DNA of 64,000 nucleotides. Source: Nonomuraea sp. NBC_00507 (GTDB lineage: Bacteria > Actinomycetota > Actinomycetes > Streptosporangiales > Streptosporangiaceae). Both the position numbers and the translations under genes were made by a program. Each line of letters opens with the position of its first letter. Within the stretch, counting starts at the first letter, position 1. This document shows, one piece after another, positions 16,136-24,055 of this stretch. The notes beneath the pieces are model-generated. The model had not been told where the DNA came from. It did not search any database and worked only from the letters and a program-made list of their open reading frames with translations. The stretch spans positions 134,863-198,862 of the forward strand of contig NZ_CP107854.1 in the NCBI RefSeq assembly GCF_036013525.1, written 5' to 3'.

Positions 16136-16207
16136 TACCCGCGACAGGACTCGAACCTGCATCCCCCACGTTCGTAGCGTGGTGCTCATCCATTGAGCTA
16201 CACGGGC
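16136..16207 (-). tRNA. tRNA-Arg (ACG)
   Basis: Acceptor GCCCGTG/CGCGGGT, loop CTACGAA, T-arm GCAGG-TTCGAGT-CCTGT, discriminator A. A34 is expected to be converted to inosine by TadA. Confidence 0.95.
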
Positions 16208-16292
16208 TTGCCCTGGCCGACCACGCGGGCGTCTCACCCCGCGACCGGACCCCCTAGCGCCGGATCGGCGCAGCCTAATCGGCCAGATTGCG

Positions 16293-16365
16293 CGCCCACA
16301 GCAGGACTCGAACCTGCGACCGCCTGATCCGGAATCAGGTGCCCTGTCCTCTGGGCCATGCGGGC
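16293..16365 (-). tRNA. tRNA-Arg (CCG)
   Basis: Acceptor GCCCGCA/TGTGGGC, loop TTCCGGA, T-arm GCAGG-TTCGAGT-CCTGC, discriminator G. Confidence 0.95.
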
Positions 16366-16454
16366 GTGATGCGGTTCCTCCGATCCGGGGTGTCCGATCG
16401 TCAGGAGTCACCGCCAACCCGTGACGGGTCGCCGCGCCGAAGCCGACGACCGCG

Positions 16455-16527
16455 CGCCTGAGACGGGACTCGAACCCGCACCTGCCGGATCGACAATCCG
16501 GGGCAATGACCGTTTTGCTACTCAGGC
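16455..16527 (-). tRNA. tRNA-Asp (GTC)
   Basis: Acceptor GCCTGAG/CTCAGGC, loop TTGTCGA, T-arm GCGGG-TTCGAGT-CCCGT, discriminator G as expected for Asp. Confidence 0.95.
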
Positions 16528-16692
16528 TCTGATCTTCAGCTCACTTCTCGATGGGCGATCGAGTTGAGATTTATAGACATCTGCCCTGCCACTTCTCGCA
16601 CCGGGACGAGGTACGGGCTGGAGCACTCGCCGTTGTGCTACCCGGGCAATTCGCGCCGAGAAGTGTCAGTACGAGTCACTATCGTTACGTTC

Positions 16693-17127
16693 GTGAAGCA
16701 TTGTCCTCGCTGCGCCACCGAGAAGCCGTTTGAGGAGTTCTACAGGAACCGCACCACCCCGGACGGGCTGGCTTGGTATTGCAAGCTCTGCTATCGGGAC
16801 CAGGCGAAAGAATCACGCCTGAAGAACCCTGACCGGCTCCGGCGACACGAGCGGAAGCGTGTGCTCCGCCGATACGGCCTCACCCTGGAGGATTACGATC
16901 GCCTGCTTGAAGCGCAGGGTGGTGCGTGCGCGGCATGTCGTCGCGTCACCGATCAGAACCTCCATGTCGATCACTGCCACACCACGGGCAAGGTGCGCGG
17001 CCTCCTGTGCGTTGGCTGCAACACCGCTCTCGGTCTCCTCGCCGAGGACTCCGAACGAATCCGGGGCCTGTTGGGATACCTCGAAGTAGCGATGGCAGGG
17101 CTCGAACCTGCGACTTTCTCGTTATGA
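16693..17127 (+). CDS. Recombination endonuclease VII-like nuclease
   Basis: A 144-aa protein with the endonuclease VII/HNH layout: a zinc pair CPRC near the N-terminus, a second CKLC at about residue 32, then CAACRRVTDQNLHVDHCH with the catalytic His-Asp-His and a final C-x2-C in LLCVGCN. Family members, such as T4 gp49, cut branched DNA, and related small HNH enzymes are phage- or intron-borne. GTG start chosen because the CPRC block begins at once after it; there is no strong binding site. It lies opposite to the tRNA genes, and its last 41 nt are antisense to tRNA-Met(CAT). Confidence 0.82.
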   Translation: MKHCPRCATEKPFEEFYRNRTTPDGLAWYCKLCYRDQAKESRLKNPDRLRRHERKRVLRRYGLTLEDYDRLLEAQGGACAACRRVTDQNLHVDHCHTTGKVRGLLCVGCNTALGLLAEDSERIRGLLGYLEVAMAGLEPATFSL

Positions 17128-17160
17128 GCGAGGCGCTCTAACCTGCTGAGCTACACCGCC
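17087..17160 (-). tRNA. tRNA-Met (CAT), elongator-like
   Basis: Acceptor GGCGGTG/CATCGCT, loop CTCATAA, T-arm GCAGG-TTCGAGC-CCTGC, discriminator A. It overlaps the 3' end of the endonuclease VII gene on the other strand. Confidence 0.92.
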
Positions 17161-17227
17161 AAGACTAGGCCCCGAGGGTTCATCCCTGGCGATTCTGTGT
17201 CGGGACGTCCGCGAGAGCGTCCCCGTG

Positions 17228-17300
17228 TGCGGATGGCGGGACTCGAACCCGCGTTGTCCTGCTCCCAAAGCAGGCGGGATTGCCGCTTCCCTACATCCAC
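17228..17300 (-). tRNA. tRNA-Pro (TGG)
   Basis: Acceptor GTGGATG/CATCCGC, loop TTTGGGA, T-arm GCGGG-TTCGAGT-CCCGC, discriminator A. Confidence 0.95.
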
Positions 17301-17507
17301 TGAGGCGTCTGGGATGCCGTTGACACACCCACCCCCTCCGTTAGGAGTGACCTAGCACAGGAGTCGGAATCCCCAGAACGCCATGCTGTGCTGTTGGGGG
17401 ACCTTCACACAGAGCGCGCACGCTGGCGGGCGCCGCTTGGTCTGCTGCTGCCTATGCCGGATGACGGGCCGCCACCCGCACATCCGGCCGCGCCGAAGCG
17501 TCCCCGG

Positions 17508-17580
17508 TGGACCCAGCGGGACTCGAACCCGCCGCCTTCGCGCTGCCAGCGCGATGCTCTGCCCGATGAGCTACAGGCCC
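17508..17580 (-). tRNA. tRNA-Ala (GGC)
   Basis: Acceptor GGGCCTG/TGGGTCC, loop CTGGCAG, T-arm GCGGG-TTCGAGT-CCCGC, discriminator A. G3-U70, the main Ala identity pair, is present. Confidence 0.95.
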
Positions 17581-17613
17581 TAGGCGGGGACATAACCCTG
17601 GTCCCCTGCGGGA

Positions 17614-17694
17614 AAACGCCAGCGGGGCTGGAACCCGCATCACCCTCCGGTGCTGGTCGGACGAAGCCGTCTCGGAAGGGCACCATGCTGCGTT
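17614..17694 (-). tRNA. Degenerate tRNA-like element
   Basis: Acceptor AACGCAG/TGGCGTT with one mismatch and a T-arm GCGGG-TTCCAGC-CCCGC, but the interior folds into one long stem (CCCTTCCG with CGGAGGG) and no anticodon loop can be placed. Probably a decayed or non-canonical tRNA. Confidence 0.5.
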
Positions 17695-17698
17695 TTTG

Positions 17699-17772
17699 TG
17701 GACCCGGCCGGATTCGAACCGCGCAACCTTCTCCTTGCAAGGGAGTTGCTCTGCCGTTGGAGCTACAGGCCC
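17699..17772 (-). tRNA. tRNA-Ala (TGC)
   Basis: Acceptor GGGCCTG/CGGGTCC with G3-U70, loop CTTGCAA, discriminator A. The T-stem CGCGG/CCGGC has two mismatches, so the molecule may be weakened. Confidence 0.85.
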
Positions 17773-17968
17773 GTGTGCCCCTGGGGCGCCGTGGGTGGCT
17801 GCGCCAGGGGCGTGCCCCCGGGTGGTGCCGGGGGCGAAAGGTTGATGTGCGGGTACTGAGCGGGCCGCCCGGCGGCGGGCGTGCTCAACCAGCACACACC
17901 TTTTCGTTGTCTTCCACTGTGGAGTTGTCAATGTGAGCGGACCCGTCCACTCGAAAGTGTGGGTGTCG

Positions 17969-18040
17969 CATGGGCGGCAGGAGTCGAACCCGCATTTGTT
18001 CGGTTTTGGAGACCGAGCGCCTATCCGCTGGCTCGCCCAT
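17969..18040 (-). tRNA. tRNA-Trp (CCA)
   Basis: Acceptor ATGGGCG/CGCCCAT, loop CTCCAAA, T-arm GCGGG-TTCGACT-CCTGC, discriminator G as expected for Trp. First tRNA gene in the direction of transcription. Confidence 0.95.
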
Positions 18041-18059
18041 ATGTAGCTGTAAAAAGAAG

Positions 18060-18090
18060 GAAGCCGCCGGGGGTTTGCCCTGGCGGCTTC
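18060..18090 (-). terminator. Intrinsic terminator between leader peptide and tRNA array
   Basis: A perfect 9-bp stem GAAGCCGCC/GGCGGCTTC followed on the minus strand by CTTCTTTTT. It lies just after the 31-aa frame and before tRNA-Trp, so transcription from the upstream box would stop or be attenuated before the array. Confidence 0.7.
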
Positions 18091-18110
18091 GTCGGGTTTC
18101 CCCTTGGGGG

Positions 18111-18206
18111 TTATCCGGAAGCCTGCCGGGGTGCGATGGCGTCGCCGAACAGCGCGCTGTGCCAGGGCTGACGGCACGGCTGCATCTGGGCGGCTTTGCT
18201 GATCAC
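18111..18206 (-). CDS. 31-aa peptide between promoter-like box and terminator
   Basis: GTG start with GAAAGGAAG 5 nt upstream; the peptide begins MISKAAQMQPCRQPWHS and has one Cys. It lies 45 bp downstream of a TGATGTA box and is followed within 20 bp by an intrinsic terminator, forming a minimal transcription unit upstream of the tRNA array. It could be a free small protein or a leader peptide for attenuation; no family is recognised. Confidence 0.5.
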   Translation of the reverse strand: MISKAAQMQPCRQPWHSALFGDAIAPRQASG

Positions 18207-18250
18207 GGTGCTTCCTTTCTTCTGGAGGGGTCTCCAGATCCATCTATATA

Positions 18251-18266
18251 GTATTAGAGTACATCA
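18251..18266 (-). promoter_or_regulatory. TGATGTATT-class box
   Basis: Minus strand reads TGATGTACTCTAATAC, one of seven related boxes. It precedes the 31-aa peptide gene and, beyond it, the tRNA array. Confidence 0.6.
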
Positions 18267-18845
18267 ATCTGTCGGCATGTCAACAGGGTTTTCCAATTTG
18301 CCGGGGCCTGTTCCATGGGTACCTGCCCCGCGGTGCAGGATTCCCTCTACTGTAGCTTTGGCACGCCGAGCGGTTCCACTCACTTATTTCGACGCCGACC
18401 TGTCGGATCTGGTTTCCCCCTAGGCGTTTCTTCGGCCAGATGGCGGAAGCATTTCCTCGACAGGCAGGGGCCGGCGTAAGGGGTTCGAAGTCGGGTGTCC
18501 GCGCGGCCGGCCGTATGCAGCCGAGCGGCAGGAGGCTGGCACCGTGTCAGTGGATCCAGCCCGTGCGGGGCAAACTCGTCGCAGGCAGAGCTGTGGGCGT
18601 TTCATCGCAATCAGTAGCCGTACCAGTGGACAGGCATAGCGCTGCACCTCACGGTGTACCACGGTCCGCCATCCGCTCCTGGCGCGCTCCCACTCTGTCG
18701 ACAGTGGTCTGCTGATCAGCGTTAACGCCTCTCGCGTGTACCTTGTCGCAGCTCATCGGTCGCGGGGACGACGGTGGCCGTCTGCCAGTGGTGCGTGTTG
18801 TTCTAGGTCATGGGCGCGATCCTGGCCACCAGGCGTGCCGCCCGG
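18267..18845. other. Intergenic stretch, no gene seen
   Basis: About 580 bp between the tRNA array leader and the D-aminopeptidase gene. Frames here are short, lack binding sites and show no family. No tRNA or clear terminator was found. Confidence 0.4.
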
Positions 18846-19667
18846 TCAGGGGCCGATGTGGGTGAGCAGGGCGAGCAATTGGAGCATGCCGTAGGCAGCC
18901 GTCATGTCCTCGGCAGTGAACGTCACCGTGCGTCCGGTTCTCGCGATACCGGGAATGAGGGCGGCCAGATCGGCCGAGCGCGGCTGGTGCAGGTCGACCT
19001 CGATGCCGAGCTGGCGCGGAACCGCAACGGGCCGATGCTCGCCATGCCGCCGGATCGCCTGGCCGGCACTCTGCCGCAGGCGGTCGTTGGCCTCCTGCGG
19101 GTGCAGGCTGTCGGCCGCGTGCTGGCCGAGACCTCGTTTGACCGGCACGATGATGCCGCCTGGCACCAGTGCGCTGAACTCCTCGCACGCCGCGTCATCG
19201 CCGCTGGCCAGCACGACGGACGCGCCGCAGGAGCCCGCCAGCAGGGTGTTGATCCCGATCTCACCGTGGGACCGGCCGTTGATGCGCACGTCGAGGATCG
19301 CGTCGGCGATGGTGTGGGCGAGCACGCCGCTCGCGCCGGCGCGTGCGTGGTAGCCCACGAACATGACGACCTGGGCGCCGGCCTGCAGGCCCGCTAGCAT
19401 GCCGAGTTCGCGGGGTTTGCCGCGGATCAGCCGGGCCCGCCGGTCAAGGTCTTCGGGCAGGATATTGCGGTAGGGACCGTGGGAGTCGGCCACCAGCACC
19501 TCGGCCGCGGGCTCAGTATCGATCACCCCCTCCACGACGGCGTTGGCCGCCGCCGTCATCAACCTCCGGCCGCGCTCGTAGTCGTAACGCTCCGGTGTGG
19601 TCTCTGCGGGATGCACGATGCCGGCGATGCCCTCCATGTCCACCGAGATCAGCACCTTGATGACCAT
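18846..19667 (-). CDS. M55-family D-aminopeptidase (DppA-like)
   Basis: A 273-aa protein. It opens with the M55 metal-binding strand VLISVDMEGIAG and then has VLVADSHGPYRN, FVGYHARAG, and HTIADAILDVRING followed by GEIGINTLLAG, the conserved blocks of the zinc D-aminopeptidase DppA, which cleaves D-Ala-D-Ala and other D-amino acid peptides. Length matches the family. GGAGGGG lies 6 nt upstream of the ATG. It is the last gene of a four-gene minus-strand operon with a D-Ala-D-Ala ligase-type enzyme, suggesting recycling or removal of D-amino acid dipeptides. M55 enzymes are cytoplasmic; no signal peptide is seen. Confidence 0.9.
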   Translation of the reverse strand: MVIKVLISVDMEGIAGIVHPAETTPERYDYERGRRLMTAAANAVVEGVIDTEPAAEVLVADSHGPYRNILPEDLDRRARLIRGKPRELGMLAGLQAGAQVVMFVGYHARAGASGVLAHTIADAILDVRINGRSHGEIGINTLLAGSCGASVVLASGDDAACEEFSALVPGGIIVPVKRGLGQHAADSLHPQEANDRLRQSAGQAIRRHGEHRPVAVPRQLGIEVDLHQPRSADLAALIPGIARTGRTVTFTAEDMTAAYGMLQLLALLTHIGP

Positions 19668-19691
19668 CGTGATCCCCTCCGGAGCGTGTTT

Positions 19692-20351
19692 CTAGCGCGT
19701 CCGCAGGGCGATGCCGCGTCCGCCGAAGAACGTCTCGAACACATCGATGGGCAGACTGGCCCGGCGGGCGTTGGGGGTGTGGCCGGAGGGATTGTGCAGG
19801 CGGATCAAGCCTTGCTCGTGGCCGGTGATGAGGACCAGGTGGCCGCCGCGGCCGGGGGCGGGCAGGTCGGGGCGGCGGATCTCCCGGTGGACTGAGGCCA
19901 TCACTAGGTGTCCGTCGGCGAGCAGGTCGGGGATCTCGGCGGCAGCCAGGTGTGGGTGCACGTCGGCGTGCATGCCGTGTTCGGCGCGTACGTAGTCGGC
20001 GAACGGGGCGTAGACCAGTCCCCTGATCTCACCACTGTCGTCTTCGATATAGCCGCCGTAGGCGCGGCAGCCGTGTAGGAGTTCCAGCAGGGGCGGGGTG
20101 TACCCGTCGCGGTGGTCGAGGACCATCTGCAGGCAGGCCATGCCGCAGGCGTGCCGGCACCAGCGACCGTACTCGGCTCGGGTGCGCGCCCCCGAGGCGT
20201 GCCATCGTGGATCATCAGCGGGATCGGCGCCATTGTAGACGATGGCGCCGATCCGCTCTGCGCTCATGTACTGGGTGAACAGGGCGACACCGTCATGCAG
20301 TGCCTGCTGGCTGCTGCCCCCGCCGGGCGTGCAGGCCAGGCACCCCACCAT
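19692..20351 (-). CDS. C39-like papain-fold cysteine peptidase
   Basis: A 219-aa protein with a papain-type triad order: Cys in CRHACGMACLQMVL near residue 70, His in GGHLVLITG near residue 178 and Asn in HNPSG soon after. This is the layout of stand-alone C39 peptidase-like proteins. No membrane segment or ABC part is present, so it is not a bacteriocin exporter. The ATG overlaps the preceding gene by 59 bp and has GGGGGAG directly before it; an internal ATG 84 nt later is possible. Its place in an operon of D-amino acid enzymes hints at processing of a peptide or crosslink, but the substrate is unknown. Confidence 0.72.
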   Translation of the reverse strand: MVGCLACTPGGGSSQQALHDGVALFTQYMSAERIGAIVYNGADPADDPRWHASGARTRAEYGRWCRHACGMACLQMVLDHRDGYTPPLLELLHGCRAYGGYIEDDSGEIRGLVYAPFADYVRAEHGMHADVHPHLAAAEIPDLLADGHLVMASVHREIRRPDLPAPGRGGHLVLITGHEQGLIRLHNPSGHTPNARRASLPIDVFETFFGGRGIALRTR

Positions 20352-21321
20352 CTCCCCCAGCAGAGGCTGTGCGGTCGATCAGCGACCGGAACGTGGCCCA
20401 GGAGATGTTGCCCCCGGACAGGACCACGCCCATTGTGCCGGATGTGATCTCGATTCGCCCGCATATCGCTGCGGCGAGCGCACACGCGCCGCTGGGCTCG
20501 ACGACGGCCTTCAGGTAGGTGAAACAGGCCGCCATTGCCTCGACGATCTCGGTGTCGCTGACGGTGACCACCTGGTCGAGAAGGGCCCGGTTGATGGCGA
20601 ACGGCAGCGGCGCCGGCGTGCGGTGAGTGAGCCCGTCCGCGATCGTGGCCGGAGTCGGGATGCTCACGCGGCGGCCCTCACGCAGCGACAGCGCGGTGTC
20701 TGCCCCCTGCTCCGGCTCCACGCCAATCACGGCCACGTTCGGGCTGAGGGCCTTGGCCGCCACCGCACAGCCTGCCGCCAGGCCGCCCCCGCCGACCGGC
20801 ACCACCAGCGTGCTCACCTGATCAGTCTCGGCGAGGATCTCGGCGGCGACGGTGCCGCCGCCCGCGATCACCTCCTCGGAGTTCGCGGACGGCACGATCG
20901 CCAACCCGCGCTCGCGCGCGATCTCGGCCACGATGGTGTCGCGATCCTCTCCGCCGCGGGCGTAGTGGTACACCTCGGCCCCGAGCTCCCGGGCGGCCTG
21001 CACCTTGGCCTGTGGTGCGTCGGCGGGAACCACCACGACCGCGTACGTGCCGACCAGACGCGCGGCCCAGGCGATCGCCTGGGCGTGGTTGCCGGAGGAG
21101 GCTGCGATGATTCCTCCGGCGCGTTCGTCCCTGGTGAGGCTGAGCACGTGGTTGAGCGCGCCGCGCACTTTGAACGAGCCGGTCCGCTGGAGGTTTTCGG
21201 CCTTGCACAGCACCGGGGCGCCGCACAGGGCGTCCAGCGCGTGCGAGGCCAGCAGTGGCGTGGCAGTGATGTACCCGGACAGGCGTGCGGCGGCGGTACG
21301 CACGTCGTCGATGCCGATCAT
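20293..21321 (-). CDS. Fold-type II PLP enzyme: threonine dehydratase/serine racemase
   Basis: A 342-aa protein. The PLP lysine lies in FKVRGALNHV, the phosphate-binding loop is VGGGGLAAG near residue 180, and SGNHAQAIAWAA and SIPTPATIADGL match threonine ammonia-lyase and serine racemase. There is no C-terminal ACT domain, so it is a catabolic or racemase type rather than a feedback-controlled biosynthetic enzyme. AGGAGA lies 4 nt before the ATG, and only 20 bp separate it from the ligase gene upstream. In this operon, serine racemase activity giving D-Ser for the neighbouring ligase is an attractive inference; deamination of Thr or Ser is the alternative. Confidence 0.85.
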   Translation of the reverse strand: MIGIDDVRTAAARLSGYITATPLLASHALDALCGAPVLCKAENLQRTGSFKVRGALNHVLSLTRDERAGGIIAASSGNHAQAIAWAARLVGTYAVVVVPADAPQAKVQAARELGAEVYHYARGGEDRDTIVAEIARERGLAIVPSANSEEVIAGGGTVAAEILAETDQVSTLVVPVGGGGLAAGCAVAAKALSPNVAVIGVEPEQGADTALSLREGRRVSIPTPATIADGLTHRTPAPLPFAINRALLDQVVTVSDTEIVEAMAACFTYLKAVVEPSGACALAAAICGRIEITSGTMGVVLSGGNISWATFRSLIDRTASAGGDGGVPGLHARRGQQPAGTA

Positions 21322-21341
21322 GACGTTCTCCTGGTGCGGGC

Positions 21342-22355
21342 TCACGGCCGGTAGCCGTGTGGCGTGAGCGCGGTGGACAGGATGAAGGTGATCAGCGCGT
21401 CGTAGCCGATGCCGCCGGCCGCCGCCATGGTGGCCAGGTTGCCGGTGGCCGACAGGCCAGGCAGGGTGTTGGTCTCCAGCCACCACACCTGCGGGCCGTC
21501 GCCAGGCAGGCTGGCGTCAACGACGAAGTCGCTACGCGAGTAGCCCGAGCAGCCCAGCGCGCGGTGCGCGGCCTGGGCGTGCTCGCGCACCAGCGCTTCG
21601 GTGGCCGGTGGCAGGATGGCGGGGCAGTGGTTGGTGAAGGCGGCCGGGTCGTTCTTGGTGGTGTAGTCGTAGAAGTCGCCGCCCTTCGGCCGGGTCTCCA
21701 GTAGCGGCAGCACTCGTAGCTGCTCGCCGTCGTCGAGCACGGCGGCGGTGATGGAGTGGCCGGGCCAGAACCGCTCGGCGAACAGCGCCTGCCCGTCGGC
21801 GCGCAGTTCGGCCACCGCGGCGGCGACGTCGTTCTCGCTGCGGCTCAGGCGCATGTCGATGGAGCCGCCCTCCGACACTGGCTTGATGATGATCGGCAGC
21901 TCGATGGCGTCGGTCAGGTCCTTGGCGACCACCTCGGCGGAGGTCTCGCCGTCGATGAGGCGTCCGGGCAGGACGTCGACGCCGTGCGCGGCAACCATGG
22001 TCTTGGCGGCCGTCTTGTGCATCGCCAGCGCGCTGGCCAGCACGCCGGAGCCGGTGTAGGGCAGGCCGAGATGCTCCAGCAGGCCCTGGAGCTTGCCGTC
22101 CTCGGCGTACTGCCCGGCGATCGCCAGGAAGGCGACGTCGATCTCGGCGAGCGCCTCGATCAAGCCGGGCTCGGCGGTGTCGATGAGCACCGCGGACAGG
22201 CCTTGGCGCAGCAGGCTGGCGTGGACGGTGTTGCCGGACAGCAGGGAGCGGGCGCGTTCGCGGGACCGGCCGCCGGTCAGCACGCCGATCCGGCCGCGGC
22301 CGGGCAGTGCGAGCTCGTGGGTGCCGGTCGGCAAGGCGTTGTTGAGCGGGGTCAC
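21342..22355 (-). CDS. D-alanine-D-alanine ligase family ATP-grasp enzyme
   Basis: A 337-aa protein of the usual Ddl length. It shows IGVLTGGRSRER at the N-terminus, VAFLAIAGQYAEDGKLQGLL, the ATP-grasp lysine region IIIKPVSEGGS, the Ddl block RPKGGDFYDY, and the C-terminal metal/ATP motif LETNTLPGLSATGNL. The GTG start has GGAGGT 5 nt upstream and is preferred to longer frames. Known enzymes join two D-Ala, or D-Ala with D-Ser or D-Lac in resistance variants; the specificity here cannot be read by eye. It is the first gene of the operon and divergent from the XRE-deformylase fusion. Confidence 0.88.
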   Translation of the reverse strand: MTPLNNALPTGTHELALPGRGRIGVLTGGRSRERARSLLSGNTVHASLLRQGLSAVLIDTAEPGLIEALAEIDVAFLAIAGQYAEDGKLQGLLEHLGLPYTGSGVLASALAMHKTAAKTMVAAHGVDVLPGRLIDGETSAEVVAKDLTDAIELPIIIKPVSEGGSIDMRLSRSENDVAAAVAELRADGQALFAERFWPGHSITAAVLDDGEQLRVLPLLETRPKGGDFYDYTTKNDPAAFTNHCPAILPPATEALVREHAQAAHRALGCSGYSRSDFVVDASLPGDGPQVWWLETNTLPGLSATGNLATMAAAGGIGYDALITFILSTALTPHGYRP

Positions 22356-22480
22356 GAGGACCTCCACGGGGTTGGGGAACGACGGTCGCCTGCAGCAGAC
22401 CCCGGCCCCGGCCGATGAGGTCACGGTGAGGCGGACTCATTCACCTTTCACGCAGGCGTTCACGCTCGGCTCAGGAGAAG

Positions 22481-24055
22481 ATGGTGGGTGTGGCGGACAC
22501 CCCCGAGCACGGCCAGATCGAGCACACCACTACCGAGCACAACCCGCAGGCCTTCGGCGAGGTCTTGACGTTCTGGCGCAAGCGCCGCGGCATGTCGAAG
22601 AAGGCGCTGGCCGAAGCGATGCGTTTCGACCCGTCCTACATCAGCCACATCGAATCCGGGCGGCACCAGGCCAGCGAGGACTTCGCCCGCCGCGCCGATG
22701 CCGTGCTGTCGGCCGGCGGCGAGATCTGGCGGGCATGGCAGGCCGGCCAGGCGAACAAGGGTGTGTTCGCCGCGTCGGCGTCGTCGGCCTCGGCGGTGGA
22801 TGGCTTACTGGTCGAAGACGACCACGCCGAGCTGCGCTACGCCGATGGCCTCTACACCGCGACCATGCGCCGCCGGCTGCGCAACCTCGGCGCTGACCCT
22901 GCCACCCGCTACCTGGTGCGCATCAGCGTTGACCGCTACCCGGGCGAGCCCGCCCGCTCCAACGCCCACTACCGTCGCCACCCGCTCACGTGGGACGAAC
23001 TGAACCTCCACGCCTACTGCGACGGCGAGCCGATGGACTTCCAGTCCAAGCACGATCGCGACAGCTTCAAGGAGCTGTGGCTGTGCTTCGCCAACGAGCG
23101 CGGCAAGTTCCCGCTGTATCCCGGTGAGCGCGCCACGATCACCTACGCCTACACCGTCCCCGACACCAAATGGGGCCAGTGGTTCCAGCGAGCGGTGCGG
23201 CTGCCCACTCGGCACCTCGGCGTGGCGCTGCGCTTCCCTGCCGAGCTGGAGCCGATGGTGTGGGGCACCGAGACCTCCACCACTGCCGAGGCTGTACCGC
23301 TGCACGACCCCATCACTCGCACCCAGCGCGAGGAGGAGGTGCTGTTCACCTGGGGCACCGCCGACCCGCCGATGGGTGCCCGCTACCGGCTGGAATGGCG
23401 CTTTCGCGCCCGAGCCGACGACAGTGCCGACGACAGTGCGGCGACCTTGCGGACCGGCAGCGACCGGATGAAGGCCGCCGGCATCGTCCAGGCCGGGCAC
23501 CCCATCCTGGCCGCCATCGCGGCGAAGTTCGATCTACCTGTCGAGGCCGACCAAGCCCGTGAGGTGATCGACGCTCTGTTCGCCGCGCTGCAGCGGGTGC
23601 GCGAACAGCATGTCTTCGGCAAGGGCATGGGGCTGGCCGCGCCGCAGATCGGCATCGGACGGGCCGCCGCCATCGTCGTCCCGCCCGACCCCGACGCCGA
23701 CGCCGTCGTGCTGCTCAACCCCCGCGTCACCGACGCCTGCGCTGAAACCGACGAGCAGTATGAGGGCTGCCTGTCCTTCTTCGACGTGCGCGGCCTGGTC
23801 CCTCGCTCGCTCACCCTGGAGGTCGAGCACACTACCCTGGACGGGCAGCGGAAGATCACCACGTTCCCGTACGGCGTGGCCCGGCTCGTCGCCCACGAGA
23901 TCGACCACCTGGACGGACGCCTGTACACCAGCCGCATGCGCGACGGCGTCACCCCGATCCCGGTGGAGGAATATCGCGGCATCGGCCAGCCCTGGATCCC
24001 GCCAACGCGCGCGCCCCATCCTCAGGCCGGAGAGAATCGCGCGGCCCATGAGTAA
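22481..24055 (+). CDS. Fusion of XRE regulator and peptide deformylase
   Basis: A 524-aa protein. Residues 20-75 form an XRE helix-turn-helix (LTFWRKRRGMSKKALAEAM, then DPSYISHIESGRHQ). A middle region of about 250 residues is Trp-rich and unassigned. The C-terminal 180 residues are a peptide deformylase with all three metal motifs: GMGLAAPQ near 382, EGCLS near 428 and HEIDH near 472. AGGAG lies 3 nt before the ATG. Deformylases remove the N-formyl group from nascent proteins; joined to a DNA-binding domain, the enzyme may sense formylated peptides. Its divergent position suggests it controls the ligase operon and itself. Confidence 0.88.
   Translation: MVGVADTPEHGQIEHTTTEHNPQAFGEVLTFWRKRRGMSKKALAEAMRFDPSYISHIESGRHQASEDFARRADAVLSAGGEIWRAWQAGQANKGVFAASASSASAVDGLLVEDDHAELRYADGLYTATMRRRLRNLGADPATRYLVRISVDRYPGEPARSNAHYRRHPLTWDELNLHAYCDGEPMDFQSKHDRDSFKELWLCFANERGKFPLYPGERATITYAYTVPDTKWGQWFQRAVRLPTRHLGVALRFPAELEPMVWGTETSTTAEAVPLHDPITRTQREEEVLFTWGTADPPMGARYRLEWRFRARADDSADDSAATLRTGSDRMKAAGIVQAGHPILAAIAAKFDLPVEADQAREVIDALFAALQRVREQHVFGKGMGLAAPQIGIGRAAAIVVPPDPDADAVVLLNPRVTDACAETDEQYEGCLSFFDVRGLVPRSLTLEVEHTTLDGQRKITTFPYGVARLVAHEIDHLDGRLYTSRMRDGVTPIPVEEYRGIGQPWIPPTRAPHPQAGENRAAHE

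Noticed and set aside
12850..18050. CRISPR-like periodic repeats in the tRNA array
   Set aside because: The repeated TTCGA blocks are T-arms of different tRNA genes; spacing and flanks fit cloverleaves, not repeat-spacer units.
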